DNA of 64,000 nt from Edaphochlamys debaryana (taxonomy: Eukaryota; Chlorophyta; Chlorophyceae; Chlamydomonadales): contig JAEHOE010000195.1 of NCBI GenBank assembly GCA_016858145.1, positions 1 through 64,000 on the forward strand, given 5' to 3'. The position numbers were made by a program, and so were the translations under genes. Below, one piece after another: positions 1-11,200 of the stretch; the first letter of the stretch is position 1, and the number at the start of each line of letters is the position of its first letter. The notes below the pieces were generated by a model that was not told the origin of the DNA, did not search any database, and worked only from the letters and a program-made list of their open reading frames with translations.

Positions 1-258
1 TTGGGGGCGCCGCCTGGGGGGGAGGGGGGAGGGGGGAGGGGTGCGGAAGAAGGAGAGGTGAGGCGTGTGGTTAGGGGTGTCGTGGCGCCCCCCTGCCCCT
101 CCACGGTACAGCCGCTGCCCCTGCCCCTCGGCCCCTGCCCCTCGGCCCCAACCTTGCTGCCTCTACGCTCTTGCCAAACCCTCATGCTCACTTTCCCCAT
201 GCCCCCTCCCCCCTTTCTCCTCCCTCCCCTCCCAGCCCCAACCCCAACCCCAACTCAC
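1..258. other. intron of the E4 gene, no exon recognised
   Basis: The minus-strand E4 gene must continue through this stretch, because the exon ending at 259 stops at a good donor (gtgagt) and the conserved C-terminal half of the family has not yet appeared. The sequence is G/C-tract rich like the other introns of the gene. I could not identify a convincing further exon in it. Confidence 0.4.
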
Positions 259-3200
259 CCGGCCCTGCCGCCACGCCCCCGTTGGCCCGGCCCATGGGGT
301 CGAAGCCGCCCCGGTGCAGGTCCAGCCACCCCCCCACGAAGGGGGCGGCCAGGCGCAGGCACCCCCCCGTGGCGTTGAGCAGGAAGCCGTCGGAGCCGCC
401 TGGGGGGGGAGGGAGGGGGAGAGGGGGGGAAGGTGGGGTGTCGATGGGTGGCGTTGAGGGTTCGCCGCAAGGCTTTCCTTACCCCCCTCCCCCCCCCCCA
501 ACCCACCCGCCAGGAAGTCCGCGCCACGTCCTGCTGGTTCCTCCCCCTCTGCTACCCCCCCCTCTTGGCCTCCCACCCCCTCCCCACCCCCAACCCACCC
601 GCCAGGAAGTCCGCCACGTCCTGCTGGTTCCTCCCCCTCTGCCTACCCCCCCTCTTGCCTCCCACCCCCTCCCCACCCCCAACCCACCCGCCAGGAGTCC
701 GCCACGTCCTGCTGGTTCCTCCCCCTCTGCCTACCCCCCCCCCCCCCTCTTGCCTCCCACCCCCTCCCCACCCCCAACCCACCCGCAAGGAAGTCCGCCA
801 CGTCCTGCTGGTTCCTCCCCCTCTGCCTACCCCCCCTCTTGCCTCCCACCCCCTCCCACCCCCAACCCACCCGCAAGGAAGTCCGCCACGTCCTGCTGGT
901 TCTCCCCCTCTGCCTACCCCCCCTCTTGCCTCCCACCCCCTCCACCCCAACCCCCACCCCCCGCAAGGAAGTCCGCCACCGTCCTGCTGGTTCCTCCCCC
1001 TCTGCCTACCCCCCCCTCTTGCCTCCCACCCCCCTCCCCCACCCCCCCCCCAACCCACCCGCAAGCATTCCGCCACGTCCTGCCTGGTTCCTCCCCCTCT
1101 TGCCCTACTCCCCCCTCCTTGCCGCCCACCCCCCCTCCCCACCACCAACCCACCCGCAAGGAAGTCCGCCACGGGTCCTGCTGGTTCCTCCCCCTCTGCC
1201 TACCACCCCTCTTGCCTCCCACCCACCCTCCCACCCCCAACCCACCCCAAGGAAGTCCGCCACGTCCTGCTGGTTCCTCCCCCTCTGCCTACCCCCCCTC
1301 TTGCCTCCCACCCCCTCCCACCCCCAACCCACCGCAAGGAAGTCCGCCACGTCCTGCTGGTTCTCCTTCCCCCCTCTGCCTACCCCCCCTCTTGCTCCCA
1401 CCCCCTCCCCACCCCCAACCCACCGCAAGGAAGTCCGCCACGTCCTGCTGGTTTCCTCCCCCTCTTGCCTACCCCCCCTCTTGCCTCCCACCCCCTCCCC
1501 ACCCCCAACCCACCCGCAAGGAAGTCCGCCACGTCCTGCTGGTTCCGGATCTCGGTGCTCTCCCCGAAGGCCAGCCGCACCCGGTTGCTGCGGCCCAGGG
1601 CAGAGACCCAGGACAGGAGGGCCTCGCGGGACAGGCCGCCGTCCTGACAGGGGGGGGAGGGGGGGGAGGGAGGGGAGCGGAGGGGTCAAGGCGGGTTGGC
1701 TGGCGGAAAAGGTGCGGATCAGGTGGGCACCCGCTCTGGGGTAGCTGGCTGGTCGCCCATGCATCCGGGGCCTCCCCCTGGCCACTGCCCCGCCCCGCCC
1801 CCCGGTCCCCTCCATTCCCTCCACCCCTCCACCCCTCCACCCCCTCCACCCCTCCACCCCTCCACCCCCTCCACCCCCTCCACCCCTCCACCCCTCCACC
1901 CCTCCACCCCTCCACCCCCTCCCCCCTTCACCCCTCCACCCCCTCCACCCCTCCACCCCTCCACCCCCTCCACCCCTCCACCCCTCCACCCCCTCCACCC
2001 CTCCACCCCTCCACCCCTCCACCCCCTCCACCCCTCCACCCCTCCACCCCCTCCACCCCTTCACCCCCAGACCTTGACGCGGCTGAGGCGGAGCATGATG
2101 TGACCCACACCGTCCTGGGGGGGGGGAGGGAGGAGGGCACGTGGGTCAGGGGTGGAGGATCCCGGAGCGGACAAAGGCATTGCCCAGCCCTGCTTGAAGC
2201 CCGTGGTCCCCTCTGCACTCCAAGCCTGGCCTCCTGTATCGCCGTATCCGGCCCCCCCGCTCCCTCTAATCCCACTCCACTTCCCCCCCCCCAAACACAC
2301 CTGCACCCTCCCCATCATGGCCTGCAGTACGGTACGGCAGCTCTGGCCCGCGCCCGCGTTCTTGGGGTAGCCGCGGGTCTCCAGGAAGGACTGGGGGGGA
2401 GGGGAGAGCAGAGGTAAGGGGTCGTGGCTTGAGAGTGATGACTGCTGATAAAAGCAGGAACGTCGCGGGAACAGAGTGCTTCAATGCCCCCAACCCTCCG
2501 CACACACTGGTGCCACTCCCCCACCCCACCCACCCCACCGCACCTGGCGGGCCGGGGACACGACCTTGCCCTGCAGCAGCACCTCCTGAGGGGGGGGGGT
2601 AGGAGGGGGGGGGCGGACTTCAGACCGAGGACAGGCTTCGGTCGCGAGCCATGACAGCATCACACCAAGCCTCCTTCCGGTTGCCAGTGCCACACGTACT
2701 AAGCTCCTCAAGCCCAATTCCCCTGCCTCCCCTTCCCTCTCTCCTTCGCCCTCCACAACCACAGACCTCCGCCCCCATCCCCCCCCACCCGAGCCGAGGG
2801 CCAGGGGCTGGCCGCCAGCAGCGGCCCCAGCGCGCACGACTGCTCCAGGGCGCGGGCGGCGGCGTCGGGGCGGGAGCGGGCGGCGGCCTCCACGTCAGCC
2901 AGGAGCAGGGAGGCCTGGGGGGGGAGGGTGGGAGGGCGGTAGGGGGGGAGGGGAGGGGCGCTCGAGGTAAGGGGGGGGGGGTAGGTAGAGGTGGGGTCGA
3001 GAGGGGGACGGGGTGGGGCAAGAATGGCATCAGGGAGTGAGAACGGGCGAGGGCTGCGCCCTCCGAAGCAGGAGCCTGCGTTAGGACCGAGCCCTTGGGC
3101 CTCTCCCAGCCGCCCTTGCATCCTGGCCCTCGCCCCCCGCCACCCCCCCTCTCCCTCCGCAAGCACCAGGCACTGCTGCCCGCGTGGCACGCATTGCCCT

Positions 3201-6200
3201 CTCCTGACCCACCCTCCTCCCCAAGCAAGTCACGTACAGCACGCCCCCTTCTGCCCCCCTCCTCTCCGCACGCACCAGGCACTGCTGCATGCGCGGCACG
3301 CACGTCACGCGGTCCAGCACCGCCAGGGGCCGCTCGAAGCCGCCCGCGTCCGCCAGTCGGGCCGCGGGCGCAAAGGCGGAGCGCAGACCGTCCCGCAGCA
3401 GCCGCCCCCACACCCCCGCGTCCCGCTCCGAGCCCGCCGAGGCGTCCAGCATGGCCTCGAAGAAGGGCTCACACAGCGTGGCGGAGCCGCCGGCCTGAAG
3501 GGGTGTGGATGGGGGGGGTAGAGGCAAGCGCAGGAGGGGCTGAAGGGCTGAGGCGGACTCGGGGTGAAAGGGGATGCGTCAAGGCAATTCCGGTACCTCC
3601 GTTGCTGCCTTCCCGCTCCCTCGACAGCTCCCCGTGCACCCAACCAACACCACCCACCACATCCCCCCCCCCGAAAGCCCCCCCCCCCCCCCGCCCCCAC
3701 CAGCGCCTCCACGAACGCCGCCGTGTGCGCCCCCGTGTCCGAGTACAGGTCAGCGCCGTCGTCCCGCAGCAGCCCCACGGCCTCGCAGGACAGCACGCCT
3801 GGGGGGGGCGGAGGTTTTCGTACCATATGGGGGGTTTGGAGGGGGAGGAGGGGAGAGGAAGGGGGAGGGGGGAGCGAGCGGGAGGGGGAGGAACGGTCAC
3901 CGCCCACCGAACGCGGTGACACAGCCACAGGCGTCCGCACCGCACCGCAGCAGCTGCCCCTCTCCCCCCTCCCCTTCGCTCTGGACCTCGGTGCGCATCG
4001 GGCTCGCTGGCTGCCGCTCTATCTCTTCCTCCGCTCTCCAATGCTCCGAAAATCACCCCCTCCCCCCCCCAGGCCGCCACCGCCACCCACCACAAAAGAG
4101 GTCCAGTGCGTCCGCCACCCCCCCCTTGCCCCCCTCGGGCAGGGCGGAGGCGGAGGGGAGGGCGTCGTGGGCCCGGTGCAGGGCCTGGCAGGGGGGGGGA
4201 CCCGGGGTGAGGGGGTGAACGGAGGAGAGATTGGACAGGCATTGGAGAGTCAGAGTCGGGCCCAGAGCCGTAACCAACCCACCCATCCAGCCCTGCCCAC
4301 CTCCCCCACCCACCCACCTGGAGCCGCTCCCGCGGTGCCACCCGCCGCTGCAGCAGCGCTGAGCTCAGCAGCCCCCGCAGGCCGTCAGCGGACAGCTCGC
4401 GGCCACCGCCGCCGCTGGGGGAGAAGGAGGAGAGGGAGCGGTGGGCGCAGGGAGGGATCCCGAGGGCAGTCGCGAAGGGGAGAGGCCGAGGGGGCGCCGG
4501 CGAGCAGCTCTAACCCGCCCCAAGCTCCTGGCATTCGCATAGTGCTGGCCTCTCTGCTAGCTGCATGAAGCTCTGCCCTTGCAGCTCTGCGCCGCCCTGG
4601 CCGCCCCTCCCTCCCCACCCTCCCCTCGTGCCCCTCGTGCACCCTCCGCCCCTAAGCCTCCCCCACCTGCACCCTACGCCTCCCTGCACCCTACGGCCTC
4701 CCCTCACCCGGGCGCGGGGGAGGTCTTGAGGAACAGCGCCCCCGCCCCCAGGCCCGAGGCATCGGACACCACCTTGACCTGAGGGGGGGAGGGGGGGACG
4801 GGGGGCGAGGGCGGAAGCGAAGCTGATTAAGATCGTCTTGCCTCGCTGTAGGGCAAGTCAGGGTGGTTACCAGTATCACTGAGGAATACTCTCGCCAACA
4901 CAGCCGCAACGCTCCATCCACCAGGGCCTCCCCTTCACCACCCCAGGGCCTCCCCTTCACCACCAACCGGCCAGCTACCGACCCAACCAGCCGAACCCCC
5001 AGCCACCCAACCAACCGCCCAAACAGCCACCCAGCCAGTCAGCCACACAATCCCCCCCCCAACCCCACCTTCAGCGCCTCCCCCAGGTGCCCGCACACCG
5101 CCGCCAGCGCCTCGGGTCCCTCCAGCGCCACCGAGGCAGCGGCGAAGGCCCGGGGGGGCCGTGCGCCCTCCCTCCAGGCCTTGAGCCGCGCAGCCCACCC
5201 GGGGGTGGGCACCTGCTGCGGAGCCAGCGTGGACCGCGCAGTGGCGGCACGGCTGCTGCCCACGCCAGCGGCGGCGGCGGGCGCCGCCGCGCCGCCGCCG
5301 CCTCCGGCGGCGGCAGCAGCTGCGGTTCCGCCGCCGCCAAAGGCGGCGGCCATGGCCGCGGCCATGGCTGCGGCGGCGTCCTGCTGCATGGGGCCCTGGC
5401 CTGGGCCCGCGGCGGGCCCGCCTGGGCCTCCCGCCATCAGGCCGCCTGGGCCCCCCGGGGCCCCCTGGAAGAACTGCTGCAGCAGGGCCGCCAGGAAGTC
5501 ACCCCCCGGGGCCCCCGCGCCAGGGGCGAGGGCGGCGGCTGGAGCGGGGGCGGCGGCAACGGGGGCTGGCGGCGCCGCGGCTGCGGCGGCTGCGGTTCGA
5601 AAAAGGAGGGGTGGAGGGGGGAGGTCGTGACGGCAGCTTCGGAACCCGTCAGACAGCCACACACGCGCTTGGGCGCCTATTGGGCCTGTGCTGAGCCCGG
5701 CTGCCGCCACCCTCCCCATACAAAAACCACTACAGCAGCGGCTGCAATCACGTCGTGGCCAAGCCCCCACACCCACCCTGCAGGCCCTGAGACAGGATGG
5801 CCGCTAGGTCCATCACATTGCCCCCCGGGGGGGCCGGGGCCGGGGCCGGGGCGGGGGCGGGGGCAGGGGCGGGAGGGGGAGGGGCCGCAGGAGCAGCGGC
5901 GGGCGCTGGGGCGGGGGCGGGGGCCGGAGGTGGGGCCGGGGCTGCGGCAGGAGGTGCGCCTCCAAGGTCTGCTGCCGTAGTCTCCTGAGCGGCGTGAGAT
6001 CGAGAAGGGCAAGTGAGGGGGCGTGACAAAGCGCAAAGGACGTGGAGGGGCTCGGGCGACAGGACCCGCAAGCACGCGTGCCAACCCCACAGACGCTTTC
6101 ACGCTTTGCGGAAGGAGGGCGAGCCTGTACAGCTACAAGGCTGCGTGCAACCAACTGTCTTGTCGGCGGAGCGTCAAACGAGCTCTCGCGAAGCGCATGT

Positions 6201-6443
6201 GCGCAAGGCGACATTTTCGGGCCTGGACCCCGCGACCTGGTTCCCCCCAAGCTTCAGCTAAGGTTGTACTGGGAACTGTGTGGGATGATGATGAGCTGCA
6301 ATTGAGGCAATCCACGGCGAGAAGGGTTGCGCAGATCCCCAGCATCGCGCGCAACGAGGCCGCACCTGCAGCGATAGCGCCAGCGCTAGCTGCAACTCCA
6401 TATCTTCGTCCATGAAATCGCCATCCTGCGCCGGGGGGTCCAT
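259..6443 (-). CDS. ubiquitin conjugation factor E4 (UFD2/UBE4 family), 3' end outside the window
   Basis: In this family, E4 factors extend ubiquitin chains on pre-ubiquitylated substrates and work with the Cdc48/p97 system. Exons (minus): 6366-6443, 5777-5984, 5069-5589, 4708-4778, 4318-4414, 4091-4184, 3701-3798, 3276-3494, 2789-2914, 2544-2585, 2301-2390, 2073-2114, 1514-1643 and 259-399, all joining in frame (about 650 codons). The first ATG in frame (6443) was taken; only non-ATG codons lie upstream. Residues 14-26 (EDMELQLALALSLQ) look like a ubiquitin-interacting motif. A long Ala/Pro/Gly-rich segment follows. Family-like core motifs are SCALGPLLAASP, EVLLQGKVVSP, SREALLSWVSALGRSNRVRL and SDGFLLNATGGCLRLAAPF, which I recall as the UFD2 core pattern. 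The C-terminal core and U-box would lie left of position 1. The intron between the last two exons holds a minisatellite made of copies of the exon's own 3' end. Donor gtctgg at 2072 is weak. Confidence 0.8.
505..1545. repeat. minisatellite of about 90 bp x 12, each unit carrying an exon 3' end and splice donor
   Basis: Units begin near 514, 604, 694, 788, 877, 968, 1063, 1160, 1250, 1337, 1428 and 1520. On the minus (coding) strand each reads AACCAGCAGGACGTGGCGGA, then CTTCCTTGCGG, then a gtgggt donor, then a G-rich filler. The right-most copy (1520) is the genuine end of an exon of the E4 gene. The other eleven lie in the following intron, with small indels between copies. Confidence 0.92.
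1815..2065. repeat. CCACCCCTCCACC-type simple repeat in an intron
   Basis: Near-perfect runs of CACCCCTC and CACCCCCTC alternate for about 250 bases between two exons of the E4 gene (2073-2114 and 1514-1643). On the coding strand the tract is purine-rich (GGAGGGGTGG). Confidence 0.9.
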
Positions 6444-8292
6444 TGCCCCGACCGCAGAGCCTGGGCTGCCAAGCTCACTACGGGTTCGCGAAGGGTGGTG
6501 CCCGAGAGGCAAATCTGAACTCCCCAAGGGGTCTCGGCGATTGCAAGTCTGTGTAAACTACACTGGAAGTTGGCGGGGCGGGCAATGCGGGTCCCATCAG
6601 CTCGGCGGAGCTCGGATCGGCGCCAGGCCCTACACGCCCTACCTGTCCCCACCTTCGCTCCCCGCTCTCACGCTTAGCGGCGCGGGGCCTGGACCCTTCC
6701 CCCTCAGGCCCACTCCTCTTGGCCCCCCCCCCCCACTCATCAGCGGCCCCGCCCCTAGCGGCCAAGGCCCTCCACATTCCACCAAGCAGCACGGTCTCCC
6801 TGAACTGTGTTGCCCCGCTGGTCTCCTTGCTCCTCCTCTGCACCGAGACCCTCCCTGCATCTGCCCTCCACCCGCCTTAAGGCTTGAGCCGGCCCGCGCC
6901 TCCAGCTAGTGGTCAGCACAAGGGCGGCAGGGCACGCAGCTAGCGGTGGGCTGGCCCTAGGTATGCCTCGAGGCGCGGGGGCACCCTCAACAACCCTGGT
7001 CAACCCCGCCTGGGCCCAATCCTGGCCCTATCCACACTCGGCACGCCTCGGCCAGATCCCTCTCGCAAGCGCCCAGCCACGCACCCGCGGCCCCGCCCAC
7101 TGCGGCAAAAGCCCCGAGCATCACACTCGGTATGCACTCTGCCCTGCCCCTGGGCGCGTTGTGGTTACAGCAGCTGCATGCTGGCCCGACAGCCGGCGTG
7201 CACAGCACCGCACGCATGCTCCCCCGGCGTCGTCCTGACTACCGCTGCATGGCCCCTGCGAGCACAGAGTGAGAGAACTGGCAAGTCACCGTCGATTACA
7301 GGTGAACCCCGCCCTTCAATCCGGCGTTGGTCTGTCCTCTCGTGAACGCGGACAACGTTGTCCTCGCCCCTCACGCCGCCGCGCATCTCAGCGCTCAGCT
7401 CCATCCGTCCCGCGCCCCACCTCTCCATGCTCTCACATGTCCGGCTTGGCCGCCCCCGTTGCCCGTACGCCCAACATCTCTCCTATCTCCAATCTCATCA
7501 GCCAGCGATACATCCTCTTTCCGATCTCTCGTGTCGCTCACGGGCCCCCGAACCTCGGGCACCTGCCGACCCCTCTCGATCAACACGCCGGCGGGATCTC
7601 AAGGCCCCAACATTCCACAAGGCCGCAATCCCTTCGCCTGTCGGTCCGTATCGGCAGAAATCTTCATGGTAGACCCCGTTGCCCCCCCCCTGGACACACT
7701 GACCGCTCCTTGATCGGCATAAAAGCGGCTGCCGTAGACCGGTCACCGAGCACACCACAACACCCCGCCAACCAAGTGCGCCTTCGAGACCCCAGCAGTC
7801 AGCCAACACGGCGAGCCAGAGTGCCACCGCCTCGATCGCACCAGGCGTCGTGCTGCGCCCCCGCCCCCAACCCACCGCCCAGTATCGCACTGTGCACACC
7901 AACACACACACACACACACTTCCCTGGACCCAACTATCCGTGCCAGGCCGCTTTCATCCAGCGTAAAGCAGGATGGCCCATACCGTACCGTACATGTAGG
8001 TTCGCATGCGTTCGCGCCTGGGTCCCGCGTCTTTGCAAATCAGGCATGTTGCCGGAACATCTGTGCCATATGATGTCGCCGACACTCTGCGTCCCTAATT
8101 CCTAAGCTTGCTAGCCTCCCCCGGGCTCCCTACAGTGTTCTGGTGAGTCCCAACCAAACCAGCGCAAGCCCTCCCACTGTGTGTGTTGCGGCACCGGCCC
8201 GCATCGAGCCCTCGCCTCCCGCCCAGCGCATGTCATCCTCCCACACACAGTCCCATGCCCCGCCTCCGTCTCGGTTGCACATGGCATCCCGC
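6444..8292. other. intergenic: upstream of the E4 gene and 3' region of the DUF760 gene
   Basis: No conserved coding segment was recognised. The open frames here have no splice support and no familiar motif. The stretch must contain the E4 promoter and 5' UTR (right of 6443) and the DUF760 3' UTR (left of 8293). Minus-strand TGTAA, the usual green-algal polyadenylation signal, occurs at 7296-7300 and 7165-7169, about 1 kb beyond the DUF760 stop. A short (AC)n tract lies at about 7903-7919. Confidence 0.5.
7903..7919. repeat. (AC)n microsatellite
   Basis: About eight AC dinucleotides in a row are visible in the intergenic DNA. Confidence 0.85.
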
Positions 8293-11200
8293 TTAAGCGG
8301 CGGCGCCCGAGGCCGGCGGCAGCTGCGGCGGCGGCAGGGGCGTGAGCAGGGCGTACTCGGCCTGCACCCACGTCTCCACGTCCCGCAGGAAGGTGCCGAA
8401 CGCCACCGCCTCCAGCACACTGCGCCGCTGGGTCTGGACCTGGGGGGTAGGACGGGGGGATGCAGGGCTCCTCGTGTAAGCAGGAGTGGCGCAGGCGCGG
8501 CACAAATCTAGCCAGTTGCAAGGTGCGCGCAACGTGTGCGCAGGTTGCGGCGGGGGAGAAGGGACAAGGGCCGTGAGCTATAGGTTGCTTATCTCCACCG
8601 TGTGTAATTGAGAGCACGGAAACTTATCGACCCAGAGCACTGGGGTGCATTGGCCATCGGCACATTTTACCAAGGCAAAGTTCCGGATAGCAGGGACACC
8701 CGGGCAGCGGGCACGCTCCCTCACAGCCCCGGGCCCACCCGGGCCCGCCCGGGCCCGCCCGGGCCCACCTGCATGGTGACCGTCTCCACCAGGTCCTGCT
8801 CCACCGCCTTGGCCATGCGGGCCATGGCCTCCTGCATGGAGCCCGCGTCCTCGCCCACGGCCTCCTGGGGGGGAGGAGGAGGGGGAGGAGGGGGGGGGGG
8901 GAAGGGGAGATTAGAGGCTGCGAGAGATTGTGGGGTGGGGGCACATGCCTCGGCCTCCCCGCGCGCCCCAGCCCCTGGGGGTGCCACACACGCACCGCCT
9001 TCCGCACCCTCGCAACACGCACACAGCCTCCCCGTTCTTTAACCCCATGCTGTCCGGCCGGCCCCCAAGCCCCTGCTGATAAGGCCTCACACGTCACGGC
9101 CTTCCCCCCCTTTCGCCTGTCACCCCCGCCCCCCACCTGCATCTGCGCCGTCAGCTGCTTGATGTCCCCCAGCAGGGCGCTCGTCTGCCGCTCCACCAGC
9201 GCCGCGCCCTCCACCGACACGATGCGCGCCGTCTCCACCATGGCGGCCTGGTCGAACGACTCCACGTACCTGGGCAGGGGGAGGGGATGGAGAGGGGGGG
9301 TTGAGAGGGTGAGGGGGCGTTGCCTTGCGCGGAAGGCTCAAGGGGAGAGACCACCGCAAGCTCGCCCACGGGCGGAGGAGTGGGGTTGAGAGTGAGAGAG
9401 GAAGGGTAGGAAGGGGGAGCGGCGTACAAGACGAGGGGGCGGCGTTGAGACGCAGCGTCGCCTCGCCGGGAAGGCTCACGGGAGAGACCCGGCAGTCCCA
9501 AAGCTACTGCACGCTTTGTGGGTGTCCGGACCGCCCTCGCGCTTGTGCTGCACTGTCCCCCCGGTCCGGCCCCCTGCCTGCCCCTCTCTTCCCTTCCCGT
9601 CCTTTCCCAATCCCTTCCCGGCCCTGCCCCCACCGCCCCCTGCCTCACGCCCACCTCCGCAGCGCGCTCTTGCGCTCCGGCCGCCGCAGCCCCGCCGCCC
9701 CCTCCGCCCCCGGCCCCGGCCCCGAGCTGGAGGCCGCAGCGCCCGAGCCCCTGCGGCTGCCCCACTGGGAGGGGTCGTCGTCCAGGGAGGCCGTGGAGCC
9801 CAGGTAGGAGGCGGGACCGGGACCAGAGGTGGACGAGGACGAGGAGGCGGAGGATGAGGGGGTGTTGCCCAGGTCCACGGTGGGGGGCTCGGCGTAGTCG
9901 GGGTTATCAGACTCCTCGGGGTCCTGGGCCTGGGGGGGTGGGGGGTGGGGGGCGGAGAGGAGGCAGAGGGTGAGGGCGGTCCAGCTGAGCGCGGCGCGAC
10001 TTTGACCGCAGCAACCGTCCACCCGGCCGCAACCGGCACTGGACGATCCACGCAGAAACAACTCAGCCCCCTCTCCTTCACTCACCCCGTCTACCCTCCA
10101 CCCTCTCTCCCCTCCCCATTCCACCCCCAACACCCCACCCCCCACCCACACCTGCCCTCCCCCCTTCCCCCCACCAGCGCGAACAGCCTCTCCAGCCTCT
10201 CCACCGCGTCCTCCTTGCTCAGCGGCAGCGTGCCCAGTGCCCGGTCCAGCTGGAAGCGGGAGTCCAGGCGGCGGAGGAAGTAGCCGAACATGACGGAGGC
10301 GGCGTAGACCTGGGGGGGTGGGGGTGGGGTAGCGGGGTGGAAGGGAGGATGAGGTGTTGGGGTTGGCGAACGGCCGACTTCCGTGGCCCACACAACCCCC
10401 GTCCCCGTCCCCGGCCGCGCCTCCACCCCCCAAGCCCGCACGCCCTCACGGCTCCAGCCCCCGTGTTGGGCCCACCTGCGCCATCTGGAACTCGCCCATC
10501 CCTCCTTGCCCTTCACGGCTTCGGCCCCTCCTCTGTCACGGCCCACCCCAGGCCCACGGGGCCCACCCCGGGCCCACCCTATGCAGCCCCAACCCCAGGC
10601 CCACCCCGGGCCCACCTGCGCCATCTGGAACTTGCTCATCTTTACGTAGGCCTGCGAGTAGGCCGCCCCCGCCGTGGGCCCCATGATCTGCAGCAGGTGC
10701 TCCCGGACCAGCTCCAGCGCCTCGCGGGAGTGGATGCCCTCGGTGAGGGCGCGCAGGTTGGTGGAGGGGGGGTCAACCAGGCCTGGGGGGGGGGGGTTGA
10801 AGGGGGGGGAAAGGAGGCGGGGTTTGAGGGGGGACGGCTAGGTCATCGACCTGCATGTGGCGCCACAATCTCGCGCTACCGCCTTGACCCCTCAGCCCTG
10901 AACCCCGTCTCCTCGCCTCCACGGCTCCCCGCCCATCCCCGCCCACCCTGCTCTCAGCGGTGTGCATCCATCCCCTCAGGGCCCCTCTGAAGGCGACGTG
11001 ATCCCGCCCCCTCCCCTCCCCTCCCCCCTCCCTCTCCCCCCTCCCGCTCCCCCCTCCCGCTCCCCCCTCCCGCTCCCCCCTCCCTCTCCCCCCTCCCTCT
11101 CCCCCCTCCCTCTCCCCCTCCCTCTCCCCCCTCCCTCTCCCCCCTCCCTCTCCCCCCTCCCTCTCCCCCCTCCCTCTCCCCCCCTCCCTCTCCCCCCCTC

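Noticed and set aside
1105..2064. Gly/Trp/Arg-rich repeat protein on the minus strand
   Set aside because: It is a translation of the CCACCCCTC simple repeat and the exon-end minisatellite; intronic.
171..2417. 748-codon open frame on the plus strand, Pro/Ser-rich with repeated motifs
   Set aside because: It is the antisense of the E4 gene introns and exons. The repeats are the minisatellite and C-rich tracts read through in a stop-free composition.
7269..8105. 278-codon plus-strand frame between the E4 and DUF760 genes
   Set aside because: No motif, no splice sites in register, composition expected by chance in GC-rich DNA.
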